DNA of 64,000 nt from Deltaproteobacteria bacterium (GTDB lineage: Bacteria; Myxococcota; UBA727; VGSZ01). Positions 1-9,119 of this stretch are shown here, piece after piece. Position 1 is the stretch's first letter. Every line of letters begins with the position of its first letter. Below the pieces are notes generated by a model. It saw only the letters and a list, made by a program, of their open reading frames with translations. It did no database searches and was not told where the DNA came from. The position numbers were made by a program, and so were the translations under genes. The DNA is taken from assembly GCA_016177705.1 (NCBI GenBank), contig JACOUT010000011.1, forward strand, positions 62,001-126,000, written 5' to 3'.

Positions 1-135
1 CGGGTCGTGCGCGACGAGGGGCCACGGGTCCGGCCGCGCGCGTGAATTCGTCGCGGCGCGGTGCCCTTTGGGGCGGCTTGCCGCGGCGAGCCCCAAGACC
101 GTAGGCTAACAACTCGTCGTCACGGAGCAGCGTCA

Positions 136-1239
136 GTGACCGAGAAGGGAAACGGCGACTACGGTCTGCGGCCTGGAGCTGAAGAGTTCCCGCTGATGGT
201 CGTGCTCTCGATCCTCTACCCGTGCAACTACGGGTGTCCGAGCTGTCCCTACACCGACAGCAACTCGTCGCTGCGGCGCTTCTATCGCGAGCGCGAGGCT
301 GACCTTTTCCCGCCAAGCCTGTGGCAGAAGATCGCCGATGAGTGCGGCCCGTACGGCGCATGGATGCGCTGCACCGGCGGCGGCGAGCCGATGCTCCATC
401 GCAACATGGTGGAGATGCTCGAGTACGCGAAGGCGCGTGGGGCGCGGGTCTGGCTCAACACGAACGGCAGCATGTTCGGACCAGATGCCGCCGGACGCAC
501 GCGGCTCGAGCGCGTGGTGAACGCGGGCGTCGACCTCATCGAGTTCTCGATGGACGCCGGAGACGCCGAGACGTACGCCAAGGTCAGGCCGCCTCGAGGT
601 GGACCACCCTCGGACCCCGAACGGTGGTGGGCAGACAAGGTCTCGAACGTCCGCAGCGCGCTCGACTACCGGCGGCAGCTCCGCACGACGACCCGCGTCG
701 TCGTCTCGATCATCCGCCAGGAAGCCATCGAGGGTCGCCTCGATGCGGCTGTCGACATGTGGCTCAAGGACGTCGGCGTCGACGAGGTGATCACGCGCAA
801 GTTTCTCTCGTGGGATGACAACACCACGATCCCGCTCGGCAAGGCGCTCGACAAGCACCTGTACGCCAAGCTGGAAACCGCCCAGGCACCGCCGTGCGTC
901 TGGCCGTTCGAGCGACTCAACGTCGACACGCTCGGCCGCGTCTCCCTCTGTGGCCAGGATATTGCCTTCCGCACCGCCGAGCTCTTTCCCAACGTCAACG
1001 ACGTGTCGATCAAGTCGATCTGGCAGGGCGAGACCTTCCGCTGGTACCGTGAGCTGCATCTCGCGGGGCGCGGAGCGGAGACGTTTCCGTGCCGCGGCTG
1101 CTCCGCATGGAAGGCGGGCATTCGAGACTGGAAGCATGGCTGGCTCAAGGTCCTGAAGACGTCCGGAGAGCGCCTCAAAGAAGTGATGGAGCGCGACACG
1201 GGCGTCGAGGTCGACATCTACCAGCCAAAGAACGAGTGA
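136..1239 (+). CDS. Radical SAM/SPASM domain protein
   Basis: A 367-residue iron-sulfur enzyme of the radical SAM superfamily. The 4Fe-4S cluster motif CxxxCxxC is at C30, C34 and C37 (CNYGCPSC), and a Gly-rich SAM-contacting stretch (CTGGGEP) follows. The C-terminal third has the SPASM-type cysteine pattern (CVWPFE, SLCGQD, CRGCSAW), which normally holds auxiliary clusters. The reaction cannot be told from sequence; SPASM enzymes modify peptides, sugars or other substrates. The GTG start was chosen because GGAG lies eight bases upstream; the frame is open further upstream but without a ribosome site. It is the first gene of a same-strand run with asparagine synthetase, WbqC-like, SDR and aminotransferase genes, which points to surface polysaccharide or amino-sugar work. 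The family is secure, the substrate unknown. Confidence 0.85.
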   Translation: MTEKGNGDYGLRPGAEEFPLMVVLSILYPCNYGCPSCPYTDSNSSLRRFYREREADLFPPSLWQKIADECGPYGAWMRCTGGGEPMLHRNMVEMLEYAKARGARVWLNTNGSMFGPDAAGRTRLERVVNAGVDLIEFSMDAGDAETYAKVRPPRGGPPSDPERWWADKVSNVRSALDYRRQLRTTTRVVVSIIRQEAIEGRLDAAVDMWLKDVGVDEVITRKFLSWDDNTTIPLGKALDKHLYAKLETAQAPPCVWPFERLNVDTLGRVSLCGQDIAFRTAELFPNVNDVSIKSIWQGETFRWYRELHLAGRGAETFPCRGCSAWKAGIRDWKHGWLKVLKTSGERLKEVMERDTGVEVDIYQPKNE

Positions 1240-1297
1240 ACACCAAGCCTCTTCTCCCCGAGCGTGGGGCTTCGACGGCGGGCATGAGGGCATCGCC

Positions 1298-3154
1298 ATG
1301 TGCGGGATAGCGGGGGTCTTTGGCCGGCGTGATCCCGAGACCGTCGACAAGATGCTGTCGATGCTCGTTCATCGGGGGCCGGACGATCGGCATCGCGTTG
1401 ACGGCGAGGGCTTCGCGCTCGGCGCGACGAGGCTCGCGATCCAGGACGTCGAGCATGGGCGCCAACCGCTGTCGAACGAGCGCGGGACGGTGTGGGCCGC
1501 CCAGAACGGCGAGCTCTACAACGCACCGACAGCTCGCCGTGCACTCGCTGAACGCGGCCACATCCTGCGGACCCGCTGCGACACCGAGGTGCTGCCGCAT
1601 CTCTTCGAGGACCACGGCGTCGACTTGCCGGTCCAGGTCGACGGGATGTTCGCCATCGCCGTCTGGGATGCCGCGAGCCGGACCGGGCTCCTTGCGCGCG
1701 ATCGTCTAGGAAAGAAGCCGCTCTACACCCTGCAACTCGATGACGCGCTCTACTTCGCGTCGGAGATCAAGGCGCTCCTAGTTGTTCCCGGCTTCTCGCG
1801 TCGCCTGAATCTCCGGGCCCTTCACCACTACCTGAGCGTCAAGCACGTCCCCAGCCCGCTGTCGATCTTTGAAGGCATCAGCATGCTCCCGCCCGCGCAC
1901 CGGCTGGTATTCCGCCGGGACGCGCCGGTGCGTGTCGAGCGCTTCTGGAAGCTCTCCTTCGCGCCCGCGACGGGCAGCGGCGCCCCCAGCGAGAGCGAAG
2001 CAGTGGACGAGCTGTTGCGCCTGCTGGATCACGCCATCAACCGCCGCTTGGTCTCGGACGTGCCGGTAGGGTTCTTCCTGAGCGGCGGCCTCGACTCGAG
2101 CTTGGTCGTGGCGCTCGCCGCGCAGCGCAGCGAACGCCCGCTCGAGACCTTCACGCTGACGTACGCCGCGGGGTCGACGACGAGCGGCAAGGAGGAGGAC
2201 CGGCGCTGGGCGCGGCACGTGGCGACCCGGTGGCAGACACAGCACCACGAGGAGACGATCGCAGCGCTCGACTACCCGACGCACCTGCGCACGGTGATCG
2301 GTTGCATGGACGAGCCTTTCGCCGGCGTCACGTCGACGTACGCACTCTCGCAGGCGATGGCGCGGCACGTAAAGGTGGCGATCTCGGGCGATGGTGCGGA
2401 TGAGCTGTTCGGCAGCTACCTCTCCCATCGCCTGGCGCTGCCGATGTCGCGGTTCGCGGAGTTTGAGCGCACGAAAGACCCCGCCCTCATCCGTCCCTTC
2501 GAGGCGCAGCTCGGACTGCTGTCGAGCTTGGCCGCGCCCGAGGTCTGGCAGTGGCGCTCGAACTTGCTCGTCTTCACGGAAGCACAGAAGGCCGCCCTCT
2601 ACGCACGCGACCTGCGTCGCGAGATGACCCCGTTCTCGACGGCAGACGAGCTGCGCGCGGTCTTTCAGGCGGGCACGGCGACGGACCCCATCAACGTCGT
2701 CCTCGAGGCCGAGCTGCACACGTTCCTGCCGGACCAGGTGCTCGCCTTCGTCGATCGTCTCTCCATGGCGCACTCGCTGGAGATTCGCAGCCCCTACCTC
2801 GACACCGCCCTGGTCACCTTCCTCGCCGGTCTTCCCGGCGCCCTCAAGATGGGGGAGGCGACGACGAAGGCGCTGTTGAAGAGCGCGTGCGCCCGCTTCT
2901 TTCCGCCGGAGATGGTGCATCGCCCGAAGGAGGGGTTTTTGATGCCGGTGGCGCGGTGGCTCGTTGAGCTGCACCAGAGCTACGTGCGCGACACGCTCAG
3001 CCCGTCGAGGCTGGCGCAGCACGGCCTCTTCGACGTCGGCGAGGTGACGCGCCTCGTCGAGGCCATGAACGCGCCCGGGGCTGACCACACTGACGCGAAC
3101 CGGGTCATCGCCCTGCTCGCGTTTCAGGAGTGGTACGACCTCTATCTGAGGTAG
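1298..3154 (+). CDS. asnB: Asparagine synthetase, glutamine-hydrolysing (AsnB type)
   Basis: A full-length class II glutamine amidotransferase/asparagine synthetase of 618 residues. The N-terminus MCGIAGVFG gives the catalytic Cys2 after Met removal, and HRGPDD follows as in the glutaminase domain. The synthetase half carries the ATP-pyrophosphatase loop SGGLDSS at residues 262-268 and the SGDGADELFGSY stretch. The known family reaction is aspartate + glutamine + ATP to asparagine. Inside sugar and antibiotic clusters, relatives amidate other carboxylates such as sugar uronic acids. Its position between a radical SAM gene and a WbqC-like gene, only five bases before the latter, suggests amidation of a polysaccharide building block rather than housekeeping asparagine supply; that part is inference. 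Confidence 0.92.
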   Translation: MCGIAGVFGRRDPETVDKMLSMLVHRGPDDRHRVDGEGFALGATRLAIQDVEHGRQPLSNERGTVWAAQNGELYNAPTARRALAERGHILRTRCDTEVLPHLFEDHGVDLPVQVDGMFAIAVWDAASRTGLLARDRLGKKPLYTLQLDDALYFASEIKALLVVPGFSRRLNLRALHHYLSVKHVPSPLSIFEGISMLPPAHRLVFRRDAPVRVERFWKLSFAPATGSGAPSESEAVDELLRLLDHAINRRLVSDVPVGFFLSGGLDSSLVVALAAQRSERPLETFTLTYAAGSTTSGKEEDRRWARHVATRWQTQHHEETIAALDYPTHLRTVIGCMDEPFAGVTSTYALSQAMARHVKVAISGDGADELFGSYLSHRLALPMSRFAEFERTKDPALIRPFEAQLGLLSSLAAPEVWQWRSNLLVFTEAQKAALYARDLRREMTPFSTADELRAVFQAGTATDPINVVLEAELHTFLPDQVLAFVDRLSMAHSLEIRSPYLDTALVTFLAGLPGALKMGEATTKALLKSACARFFPPEMVHRPKEGFLMPVARWLVELHQSYVRDTLSPSRLAQHGLFDVGEVTRLVEAMNAPGADHTDANRVIALLAFQEWYDLYLR

Positions 3155-3159
3155 TTCAC

Positions 3160-3873
3160 GTGTCGGATCCGCGCACTGTCGCCGTCTTGCAGCCGGGCTA
3201 CCTGCCGTGGCTCGGCTTCTTCGAGCAGCTCTATCGCGCCGATGTGTTCGTCTTCTACGATGACGTGCAGTTCGACAAGCACGGGTGGCGCAACCGCAAC
3301 CGGATCAAGGCGCCGACGGGCCCCCACTGGCTGACGGTGCCGGTCCGACACGCGGGCCTCGACAAGCCCAAACTTTCGGAAATCCTCGTCGACAACTCCC
3401 GCCCCTGGGCGAAGAAGCACTTGGGCACCATCCGCCAATTCTATCGAGACGCCCCCTTCCTCGACCGCTATCTGCCCACGCTCGAGGAACTCTTGGCTCG
3501 GCGCTGGGAACGCCTCGTCGAGCTCGACCTGGCAGCCATCGCGCTGCTCTCCGGGTGGCTCGGGCTGCGTCGTGACACCGTGCGCTCCTCGGAGCTCGGC
3601 GTCGACGGTGGCCAGACGGAGCGGCTCGTCTCGATCTGCGATGCATTGGGTGCGACGCGCTATCTTTCGGGAGCCGCCGCGCGCGACTATCTCGACGTGG
3701 CCCAGTTCGATGCCCGCGGCATCGCCGTGGAATGGCAGGAGTACCGCCACCCAGTCTACCGGCAGCTTCATGGGGACTTCGTCCCGCACCTGTCGGCGCT
3801 CGACCTCGTCCTCAATTACGGCGACGAGAGCCTCGGAATTCTCACAAGCGACGCGCAACGAGGGGTCGGATGA
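3160..3873 (+). CDS. WbqC-like family protein
   Basis: A 237-residue protein matching the WbqC-like family, which is often found in O-antigen and other glycan clusters and in some natural-product clusters. Recognisable blocks are the N-terminal AVLQPGYLPWLGFFEQL, then FYDDVQFDKHGWRNRNRI, LTVPV, and a later YLSGAAARDYLD; these are the hallmark conserved patches of the family. Its biochemical role is not firmly known; it has been linked to attachment of amino-acid or acyl groups to sugars. The GTG start has GAGG eight bases upstream, where GAGG overlaps the stop codon of asnB. Its stop overlaps the next start (ATGA), so it is translationally coupled with the dehydratase gene. Confidence 0.85.
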   Translation: MSDPRTVAVLQPGYLPWLGFFEQLYRADVFVFYDDVQFDKHGWRNRNRIKAPTGPHWLTVPVRHAGLDKPKLSEILVDNSRPWAKKHLGTIRQFYRDAPFLDRYLPTLEELLARRWERLVELDLAAIALLSGWLGLRRDTVRSSELGVDGGQTERLVSICDALGATRYLSGAAARDYLDVAQFDARGIAVEWQEYRHPVYRQLHGDFVPHLSALDLVLNYGDESLGILTSDAQRGVG

Positions 3874-4901
3874 AGACAATCTTGGTAACCGGCGGTGCCG
3901 GCTTCATTGGGTCCAACTTCGTCCGCTACCTCTACGACCGCTACCCCGAGTACCGGCTGTGGGTCGTCGACGCGCTCACCTACGCCGGCAGTGTGCAGAA
4001 CCTCCCGGCGGGAGCACTCGGCTCCGAGCGCTACGAGTTCTTCTACGGCGACGTGCGCAACGGCGAGCTCATCGACAGCCTCGTCGCCAAGTCCGACATC
4101 GTCGTTCACATGGCCGCGGAGTCGCACGTCACCCGCTCGATCTACGACAACCGGCTCTTCTTCGAGACCGACGTCCTCGGGACCCAAACGGTCGCCAACG
4201 CCGTCACCAAGTACCGCACGACGGTGGAGCGTTTCGTTCACATCTCGACATCCGAGGTCTACGGCACCGCGACCACACCGCTCATGGACGAGGACCATCC
4301 GCTGAACCCGATGAGCCCCTACGCGGCAGCGAAATGCGGCGCGGATCGGCTCGTCTACTCCTACCGCCAGACCTACGAGATCCCCTCGGTCATCGTGCGC
4401 CCCTTCAACAATTTCGGCCCGCTGCAGCACCTCGAGAAGGCGGTGCCGCGCTTCATCACGAGCTGCTTGCTCGGTGAGCCACTCACCGTCCATGGCGATG
4501 GGCGCGCCGCCCGCGACTGGCTTTTTGTCGAAGACCACTGTGACTTCCTCGATCGCATCCTCCATGCGAAACGGGAAGACGTGGTTGGACAGGTGTTCAA
4601 CGTCGGCACCCGTCGAGACCGCAGCGTCCTCGAGGTGGCGGAGGCGGTGCGAGAGCTCATGGGCAAACCAGCGCAGAGCCCCATCGCGTCGATCGGGCAG
4701 CGGCCCGGTCAGGTCTTCCGCCACACGTGCGACCCGACGAAGGCCGAGCGCGTGCTCGGCTGGCACCCGCGCGTGTCCTTCGATGACGCGCTCACTTCCA
4801 CCATCGCCTGGTACCGGGAGAACGAGGCTTGGTGGCGTGGCCAGCTTTGGATGCGCAAGATCCCGATCACCCTCGCATCGGGCAAGAAGGAGATGCATTG
4901 A
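3870..4901 (+). CDS. NDP-hexose 4,6-dehydratase-like extended SDR
   Basis: A 343-residue extended short-chain dehydrogenase/reductase, closest in motif to dTDP-glucose 4,6-dehydratase and related nucleotide-sugar dehydratases. The NAD-binding TGGAGFIG is at residues 7-14, the active-site Y151-x3-K155 lies in SPYAAAKCGAD, and the STSEVYG block and the RPFNNFGP block are both present. This family converts NDP-glucose or NDP-GlcNAc to the 4-keto-6-deoxy sugar. The following gene is an aminotransferase of the family that aminates such keto sugars, so a 4-amino-4,6-dideoxy sugar is the expected product. The start was chosen at an ATG overlapping the previous stop, preceded by GAGGGG; this removes 46 non-family residues of the longer frame. 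Exact substrate (dTDP-Glc or UDP-GlcNAc) is uncertain. Confidence 0.88.
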   Translation: MKTILVTGGAGFIGSNFVRYLYDRYPEYRLWVVDALTYAGSVQNLPAGALGSERYEFFYGDVRNGELIDSLVAKSDIVVHMAAESHVTRSIYDNRLFFETDVLGTQTVANAVTKYRTTVERFVHISTSEVYGTATTPLMDEDHPLNPMSPYAAAKCGADRLVYSYRQTYEIPSVIVRPFNNFGPLQHLEKAVPRFITSCLLGEPLTVHGDGRAARDWLFVEDHCDFLDRILHAKREDVVGQVFNVGTRRDRSVLEVAEAVRELMGKPAQSPIASIGQRPGQVFRHTCDPTKAERVLGWHPRVSFDDALTSTIAWYRENEAWWRGQLWMRKIPITLASGKKEMH

Positions 4902-6049
4902 CCACGACCATCCCCTTCTTCGCGCACGACCTCGGCGCAGCCGAGCTCGCGGCGGTCGCCGAGGTGCTCGCCGGTCCCATCCTGACGACGGGAGAGACGG
5001 TGGCGCGCTTCGAAGCGCGCTTCGCCGCGTACCTCGGCGCGCGACACGCCGTCGGCATGACGAGCTGCACGGGAGCGATTCACCTCGCGCTGGAGGCGTT
5101 CGGCATCGGGGACGGCGACGAGGTCATTACCACGCCGATGACCTTCATCGCGACGGCGACTGCGATCCTGCAGGCGGGCGCGCGCCCGGTGTTCGTCGAC
5201 GTCGAGCCGACGACCGGCAACCTCGATCCGGCAGCGGTGGAAGCGGCGATCACGTCGCGGACCAAGGCGATCGTACCGGTGCATCTCTATGGCCTGATGT
5301 GCGACATGCGCGCGCTGCGCGCGATCGCCGACCGGCATGGGCTCAAGGTCATCGAGGATGCGGCGCACTGCATCGAGGGAGAGAGGGATGGCGCACGGCC
5401 TGGCGCGCTCGGCGATGCGGCGTGCTTCTCCTTCTACGCGACCAAGGCGATCACCTGCGGTGAAGGGGGCGCCCTCGTCGTCAACGACGCCGACCTTGCG
5501 GCACGTCTGCGTCTCCTACGCCTCCACGGCATGAACAAGTCGGCCGCGGATCGCCAACGGGAGGGCTATCAACACTGGGACATGGTGGAGTTCGGCTGGA
5601 AGTACAACATGGACAACATCCAGGCCGCGCTGTTGCTGCCGCAAATGGAGCGCATGGAAGCCAACTGCGAGCGGCGGGCGGCGCTCGCCGAAGCGTACCG
5701 AGCGCAGATTCGTGCGCGCGGCATCGACGTGGCGCTGCCGAGCCCGGTGGCGCGAACGCGTCACGCCCACCACCTCTTCCCGGTCTGGACGAGCGCGGCC
5801 ATCCGCGATGACGTCGTGGGGGCCCTCCAAGCGCAGGGGGTCGGCGTCGTGGTCAACTACCGAGCGATTCACCTCCTCTCGTACCTCCGAGACCGCCTCG
5901 GCTATCCGCGCGGGAGCTTCCCCAACGCGGAGCGCATCGGCGACAGCACCCTGTCGCTACCGCTCTACCCGACTATGCCGATTGACCATGTCGCCGTCGT
6001 GGTTGCCGCTCTCGAGAAAGCCGTCGCTGGCGCTGAGGTGGCGCGGTGA
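4898..6049 (+). CDS. DegT/DnrJ/EryC1/StrS sugar aminotransferase
   Basis: A 383-residue PLP-dependent aminotransferase of the DegT/DnrJ/EryC1/StrS family, which transfers an amino group to nucleotide-linked keto sugars. The PLP-binding lysine is K183 in SFYATKAITCGEGG, preceded by EDAAH in the cofactor region. The DYNMD-type block appears as KYNMDNIQAALLLPQ and the C-terminal region has HHLFPV. I chose a TTG start that overlaps the previous gene's TGA, with AAGGAG five bases upstream, because translation from it begins right before the conserved IPFFAHDLG start. It should act on the 4-keto sugar from the upstream dehydratase, and a GNAT acetyltransferase later in the cluster could acetylate the amine. 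Confidence 0.9.
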   Translation: MTTTIPFFAHDLGAAELAAVAEVLAGPILTTGETVARFEARFAAYLGARHAVGMTSCTGAIHLALEAFGIGDGDEVITTPMTFIATATAILQAGARPVFVDVEPTTGNLDPAAVEAAITSRTKAIVPVHLYGLMCDMRALRAIADRHGLKVIEDAAHCIEGERDGARPGALGDAACFSFYATKAITCGEGGALVVNDADLAARLRLLRLHGMNKSAADRQREGYQHWDMVEFGWKYNMDNIQAALLLPQMERMEANCERRAALAEAYRAQIRARGIDVALPSPVARTRHAHHLFPVWTSAAIRDDVVGALQAQGVGVVVNYRAIHLLSYLRDRLGYPRGSFPNAERIGDSTLSLPLYPTMPIDHVAVVVAALEKAVAGAEVAR

Positions 6050-6071
6050 CAACGCGCCGCGTGCGGTTCGC

Positions 6072-7082
6072 CTAGCTTGCCGGCGGCCGGTACCAGAACG
6101 GTCTGGTGCCCTCGACCTCCGGCGGCTCATAGGAGGCTCCCGCGGTCTGCCAGTCTCCGCATCCCCGACACAGCTCGGGCAGGTCTTTCCATCGATGCTC
6201 GCGGTGGGGTCTGCGGAGGAGCTCGCCGAGCCTGCGCCACGCGTCCTTGAGGCTCATGTCCGCGACGCTGCCGACGGTGACGTTCGCGTCATAGTCCACG
6301 GCGCAGGCAACGACCCGTCCGTCCTGGTGGATCGCCATCGTGTTGTTCGCCCAGGGGCAGGCGATGCGCGTCGGGTGTCCATGCTGGATCGTGTCGGTGC
6401 GGACCGTGCCCGCCGCGCCCCACTCGAGCATCGGCCGGATCTTCACCTCAGCACCGAGCGCCTTCCAGCGGTCGCGGAACGCCTCCGCTTCGTGTGCGTT
6501 CTGCGCCATGACGGAAAATTGCGCGATGATGACGGGGTAGACGCTGCCTCTCTCCCTGCGCTTTCGCAGCAGCTCCTCGACAGCCGGGTAGACACGATCC
6601 CAGCGCGCGCCCGCGCGGATCTTCTCGAAGACCTCGGGGCTCAGGCCGTCGAGCGACAGGATGAAGCGTCGAAGCGGTGACGCAAGAACCTTGTCGATTG
6701 TGCCGAAGCGGTCCAGCAACGTGCCGTTCGAGTTCAAGACCAGGTTGGTGCAGCCCGCGCGCGCCGCAAAGTCCAGCCTGTCCCAAAGCTCATCCTTGAG
6801 GATGGTTGCTTCCCCGTAGAACGTCGGCCAGAGCTCGCACGCGGGGGACTCCCGCCCGACCTCAGTGACGATCTTCTCCCAGAGGGCGCGGTCCATGTGC
6901 CGCTGTGGGCGTTGCATCTCGCGGTGCGAGCAGTGGATGCACTTCAGGTTGCAGAACGAGGTATTTTCCACCACGAGCTGTGGCGGGAACGTATGCTCGA
7001 CGAGGCCCTGTTCGACCTCGAGGAGCTGTGCGACGCGCTCACTGTCATCGAGGTGCCGGCGCAGCTTGGTGAAGTCCGTCAC
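6072..7082 (-). CDS. Radical SAM/SPASM domain protein
   Basis: A second radical SAM enzyme, 336 residues from the chosen GTG. The cluster motif is C44-x3-C48-x2-C51 (CNLKCIHC), and FYGEAT and LNSNGTLL follow as in SPASM proteins. C-terminal cysteines sit in ACPWANN, VACAVDYDAN and CRGCGDW. The GTG start has GGAGG four bases upstream. The frame stays open and GC-rich at third positions up to an ATG at 7250, so a 56-residue longer N-terminus is possible. It lies on the strand opposite to the rest of the sugar cluster and convergent with the aminotransferase gene, 22 bases apart. Function unknown; two radical SAM/SPASM enzymes in one sugar cluster suggests unusual sugar or linked amino-acid chemistry. 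Confidence 0.82.
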   Translation of the reverse strand: MTDFTKLRRHLDDSERVAQLLEVEQGLVEHTFPPQLVVENTSFCNLKCIHCSHREMQRPQRHMDRALWEKIVTEVGRESPACELWPTFYGEATILKDELWDRLDFAARAGCTNLVLNSNGTLLDRFGTIDKVLASPLRRFILSLDGLSPEVFEKIRAGARWDRVYPAVEELLRKRRERGSVYPVIIAQFSVMAQNAHEAEAFRDRWKALGAEVKIRPMLEWGAAGTVRTDTIQHGHPTRIACPWANNTMAIHQDGRVVACAVDYDANVTVGSVADMSLKDAWRRLGELLRRPHREHRWKDLPELCRGCGDWQTAGASYEPPEVEGTRPFWYRPPAS

Positions 7083-7406
7083 GATCCCTCCGTCCTCGTC
7101 GCCGAGCTGCCCGCCGACCAGGGGGCATGGCGTACCGCCCACGCCACGGCGTCGGCCGACGACGACATGGTAACAGCGTGCCGCGTCTACCGCCGCGTCG
7201 TGCTGTGGCCGCACCTCGTGCCCCTGGGACATGTAGACTGGGGCCGCCATGGGCGAATCTGCTCGAGCTACCTGGCGCGGGCTCTCCGACGCCGTCGGTG
7301 CGGGTTCGCTGCGCCCTGGCGCCGAGGAGGGGCCGGACGGCGTGCCCGGCGCCACACCGCGCGGTGATCCTATCCCCCACAGCGCCATCGCCCGCCGCGA
7401 CGAGGA
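7083..7406. other. Divergent intergenic region, radical SAM / methyltransferase
   Basis: About 320 bases between two divergent genes. No independent gene is convincing here. On the minus strand the radical SAM frame remains open up to an ATG at 7250 with a coding-like third-position bias, so part of this stretch may belong to that gene. The rest presumably holds two outward promoters, but no clear -35/-10 pair can be assigned in this GC-rich sequence. GAGGAG at 7402-7407 is the ribosome site of the methyltransferase gene. Confidence 0.4.
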
Positions 7407-8390
7407 GTGAAGTTGATTGCCACCTATTTGAGCTGCGCGGTGTGCGGTGTCGATGACACCGAGGCGCTCTACCCGGCCCTCCTTTCCGATGGCAGCGAGA
7501 GCAGTTTTCAGCGCATCGTCATCTGTCGACAGTGCGGCCTGGTCTACAAGAACCCGGTCGTCCCCTCCGAGAACGGGCTGGTGTACGCCCCGGGCTCTTG
7601 GCCCCAAACGAACATCTTTCGGCAGCGTCTCGAGGCGAACGCTGACTTCATCGCGACGCGCGCTCACCTCGCGACGGGCGACGCCATCCTCGATGTTGGC
7701 CCGGGGCCGGGCTTCCTCATGGCGGCCCTGCGCGAGCGGTATCCTTCGAGTAAGATCTTCGGCCTTGAGGCTGTTCCTGAGGTGGCCGCGCTTGCGGCCC
7801 GCCAATGCCGTGGAGCAGTCGTGCTACCCGGATCCGTCGACGAGGCGTCGTTTCCTGCGAATCGGTTCAAGCTCATGGCGGTGTGTGGGGTCGACTACCT
7901 CTTCGCCGACCACCGCGGCGCGTTGGAGAAGTTGAGCCGGTGGTTGGCCAACGACGGGTGGCTGTACATCGAGCGAAACGTGTTCGTCGATCAGCAAGCC
8001 TACACCGCCGCGGACATCACGTCCCTCGACACGCTGTTTGGGTCCAACCCGCTGATGACGACGTGGTTTCATCGCGATCAGTACCGCGAGTACCTCGACT
8101 GCATGTTCGAGGTCGTCGAGTCCCGCCGCTACGACTCGGACGTCACGTCGAGCGGACGGCGCAACACGCTGGACGGTCACCTCTGTCGCAAGCGGGTCGC
8201 GCCCATCATGCGAACGCCGCGGTCGTACTATGAAGAGAACCGCGCGCACGTGGAGGCGCTGCGCGCCCGGACACCGCCGCGCCCGCAGCGCACCGCGAGT
8301 CCCGACGCCGCGCAGCCCTCTCTCCATCGTGTGCGCGCAATGATCCTGGGCCGCGTGAAGTCTGCAGTGAAGCGCGCGCTGGAGCCGTGA
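7407..8390 (+). CDS. Class I SAM-dependent methyltransferase with N-terminal zinc ribbon
   Basis: A 327-residue methyltransferase. The N-terminus carries two cysteine pairs, C10-x2-C13 and C40-x2-C43 (CAVC, CRQC), typical of the zinc-binding head of C-methyltransferases and related sugar methyltransferases. SAM motif I is ILDVGPGPGFL (residues 94-104). The next blocks (FGLEAVPEVAALAA, LMAVCGVDYLFADH) fit motifs II and IV. The frame opens at a GTG that overlaps the ribosome site; a TTG six bases later (7413) has GAGGAG at a good five-base distance and may be the real start. Its stop overlaps a possible GTG of the GNAT gene (GTGA). A role in methylating a deoxy-sugar is likely from context. Confidence 0.8.
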   Translation: MKLIATYLSCAVCGVDDTEALYPALLSDGSESSFQRIVICRQCGLVYKNPVVPSENGLVYAPGSWPQTNIFRQRLEANADFIATRAHLATGDAILDVGPGPGFLMAALRERYPSSKIFGLEAVPEVAALAARQCRGAVVLPGSVDEASFPANRFKLMAVCGVDYLFADHRGALEKLSRWLANDGWLYIERNVFVDQQAYTAADITSLDTLFGSNPLMTTWFHRDQYREYLDCMFEVVESRRYDSDVTSSGRRNTLDGHLCRKRVAPIMRTPRSYYEENRAHVEALRARTPPRPQRTASPDAAQPSLHRVRAMILGRVKSAVKRALEP

Positions 8391-8476
8391 GCACTGCGAC
8401 ACGGACGAGTGGCTCTCTGCTTTCGACGACACCCTGCCTCCTTCGCCGTCCCATCCCCGATTCATGGGAGATCCAA

Positions 8477-9085
8477 TTGGCTGGAGCCAACAAGGTCGGA
8501 AAAAGAGAGGTGAGACTCGTGGCAATGGACCCGAGCCACCTCGAGGCCACGTGCCGGTGGCTGTCGGACCCACGGCTTCGGAGGCAGATCGACTCGCTGG
8601 AAGCGCCTACTCCTGACAGGAACCGCGAGTATTGGAGCGTGCGATGGAATGATGTCACGCAAGAGACCTTTGCTATTCTCTCGAGCGAGGGCGAGCACGT
8701 AGGAAACTGCGGCCTCGTCAAGATCGACGAAGCCCGGAGCAAAGCCGAGCTCTGGATCTATCTGGGTCAGGCACGCGGACGAGGGGTCGGAACGAGGGCG
8801 GTGTCATTGCTCCTGCAGCGCGGCTTCGAAGGTCTTGGCCTCAATCGCATCTATCTGCGCGTTGTTTCGGACAATGCCAGGGCGATCGAGTTTTACCGAC
8901 GGCTCGGGTTCACGGTCGAGGGCACATCGAGACAGGACACCGTCCACGAGGGCACTCGCCTGGACTCCGTCTGGATGTCCATGCTGGCCGCGGAGCACAC
9001 GCCAAGAGCTCGCGGCCCGACGGCAACGCGGCCGGCGTCGGCGCCATCGTCAAGGTCCCTGCGGCCGCGGAGACGAGCCAGGTGA
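8477..9085 (+). CDS. GNAT family N-acetyltransferase (PseH-like)
   Basis: An acetyl-CoA dependent N-acetyltransferase. The GNAT fold is recognisable from REVRLVAMDPSHLEATCRWL, the acetyl-CoA loop region QARGRGVGTRAVSLLLQRGF and the C-terminal NARAIEFYRRLGFTVEG. This pattern resembles acetyltransferases acting on UDP-4-amino-6-deoxy sugars (PseH type) and ribosomal-protein acetylases. I prefer the TTG start because GGGAG lies six bases upstream and the domain starts soon after. The frame also opens at a GTG at 8387 overlapping the methyltransferase stop, which would add 30 residues lacking domain character. The last 30 residues are an Arg/Ala/Pro-rich tail of no known function. In this cluster the likely job is acetylating the amino group installed by the DegT aminotransferase. 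Confidence 0.8.
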   Translation: MAGANKVGKREVRLVAMDPSHLEATCRWLSDPRLRRQIDSLEAPTPDRNREYWSVRWNDVTQETFAILSSEGEHVGNCGLVKIDEARSKAELWIYLGQARGRGVGTRAVSLLLQRGFEGLGLNRIYLRVVSDNARAIEFYRRLGFTVEGTSRQDTVHEGTRLDSVWMSMLAAEHTPRARGPTATRPASAPSSRSLRPRRRAR

Positions 9086-9119
9086 AGCGTGAAGCGCCAG
9101 CATCGGCGGCGATGTCATC

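Noticed and set aside
7083..7250. Longer start for the radical SAM protein at 7250
   Set aside because: Third-position bias is coding-like, but no ribosome site precedes the ATG while GTG 7082 has GGAGG. It is kept only as an alternative.
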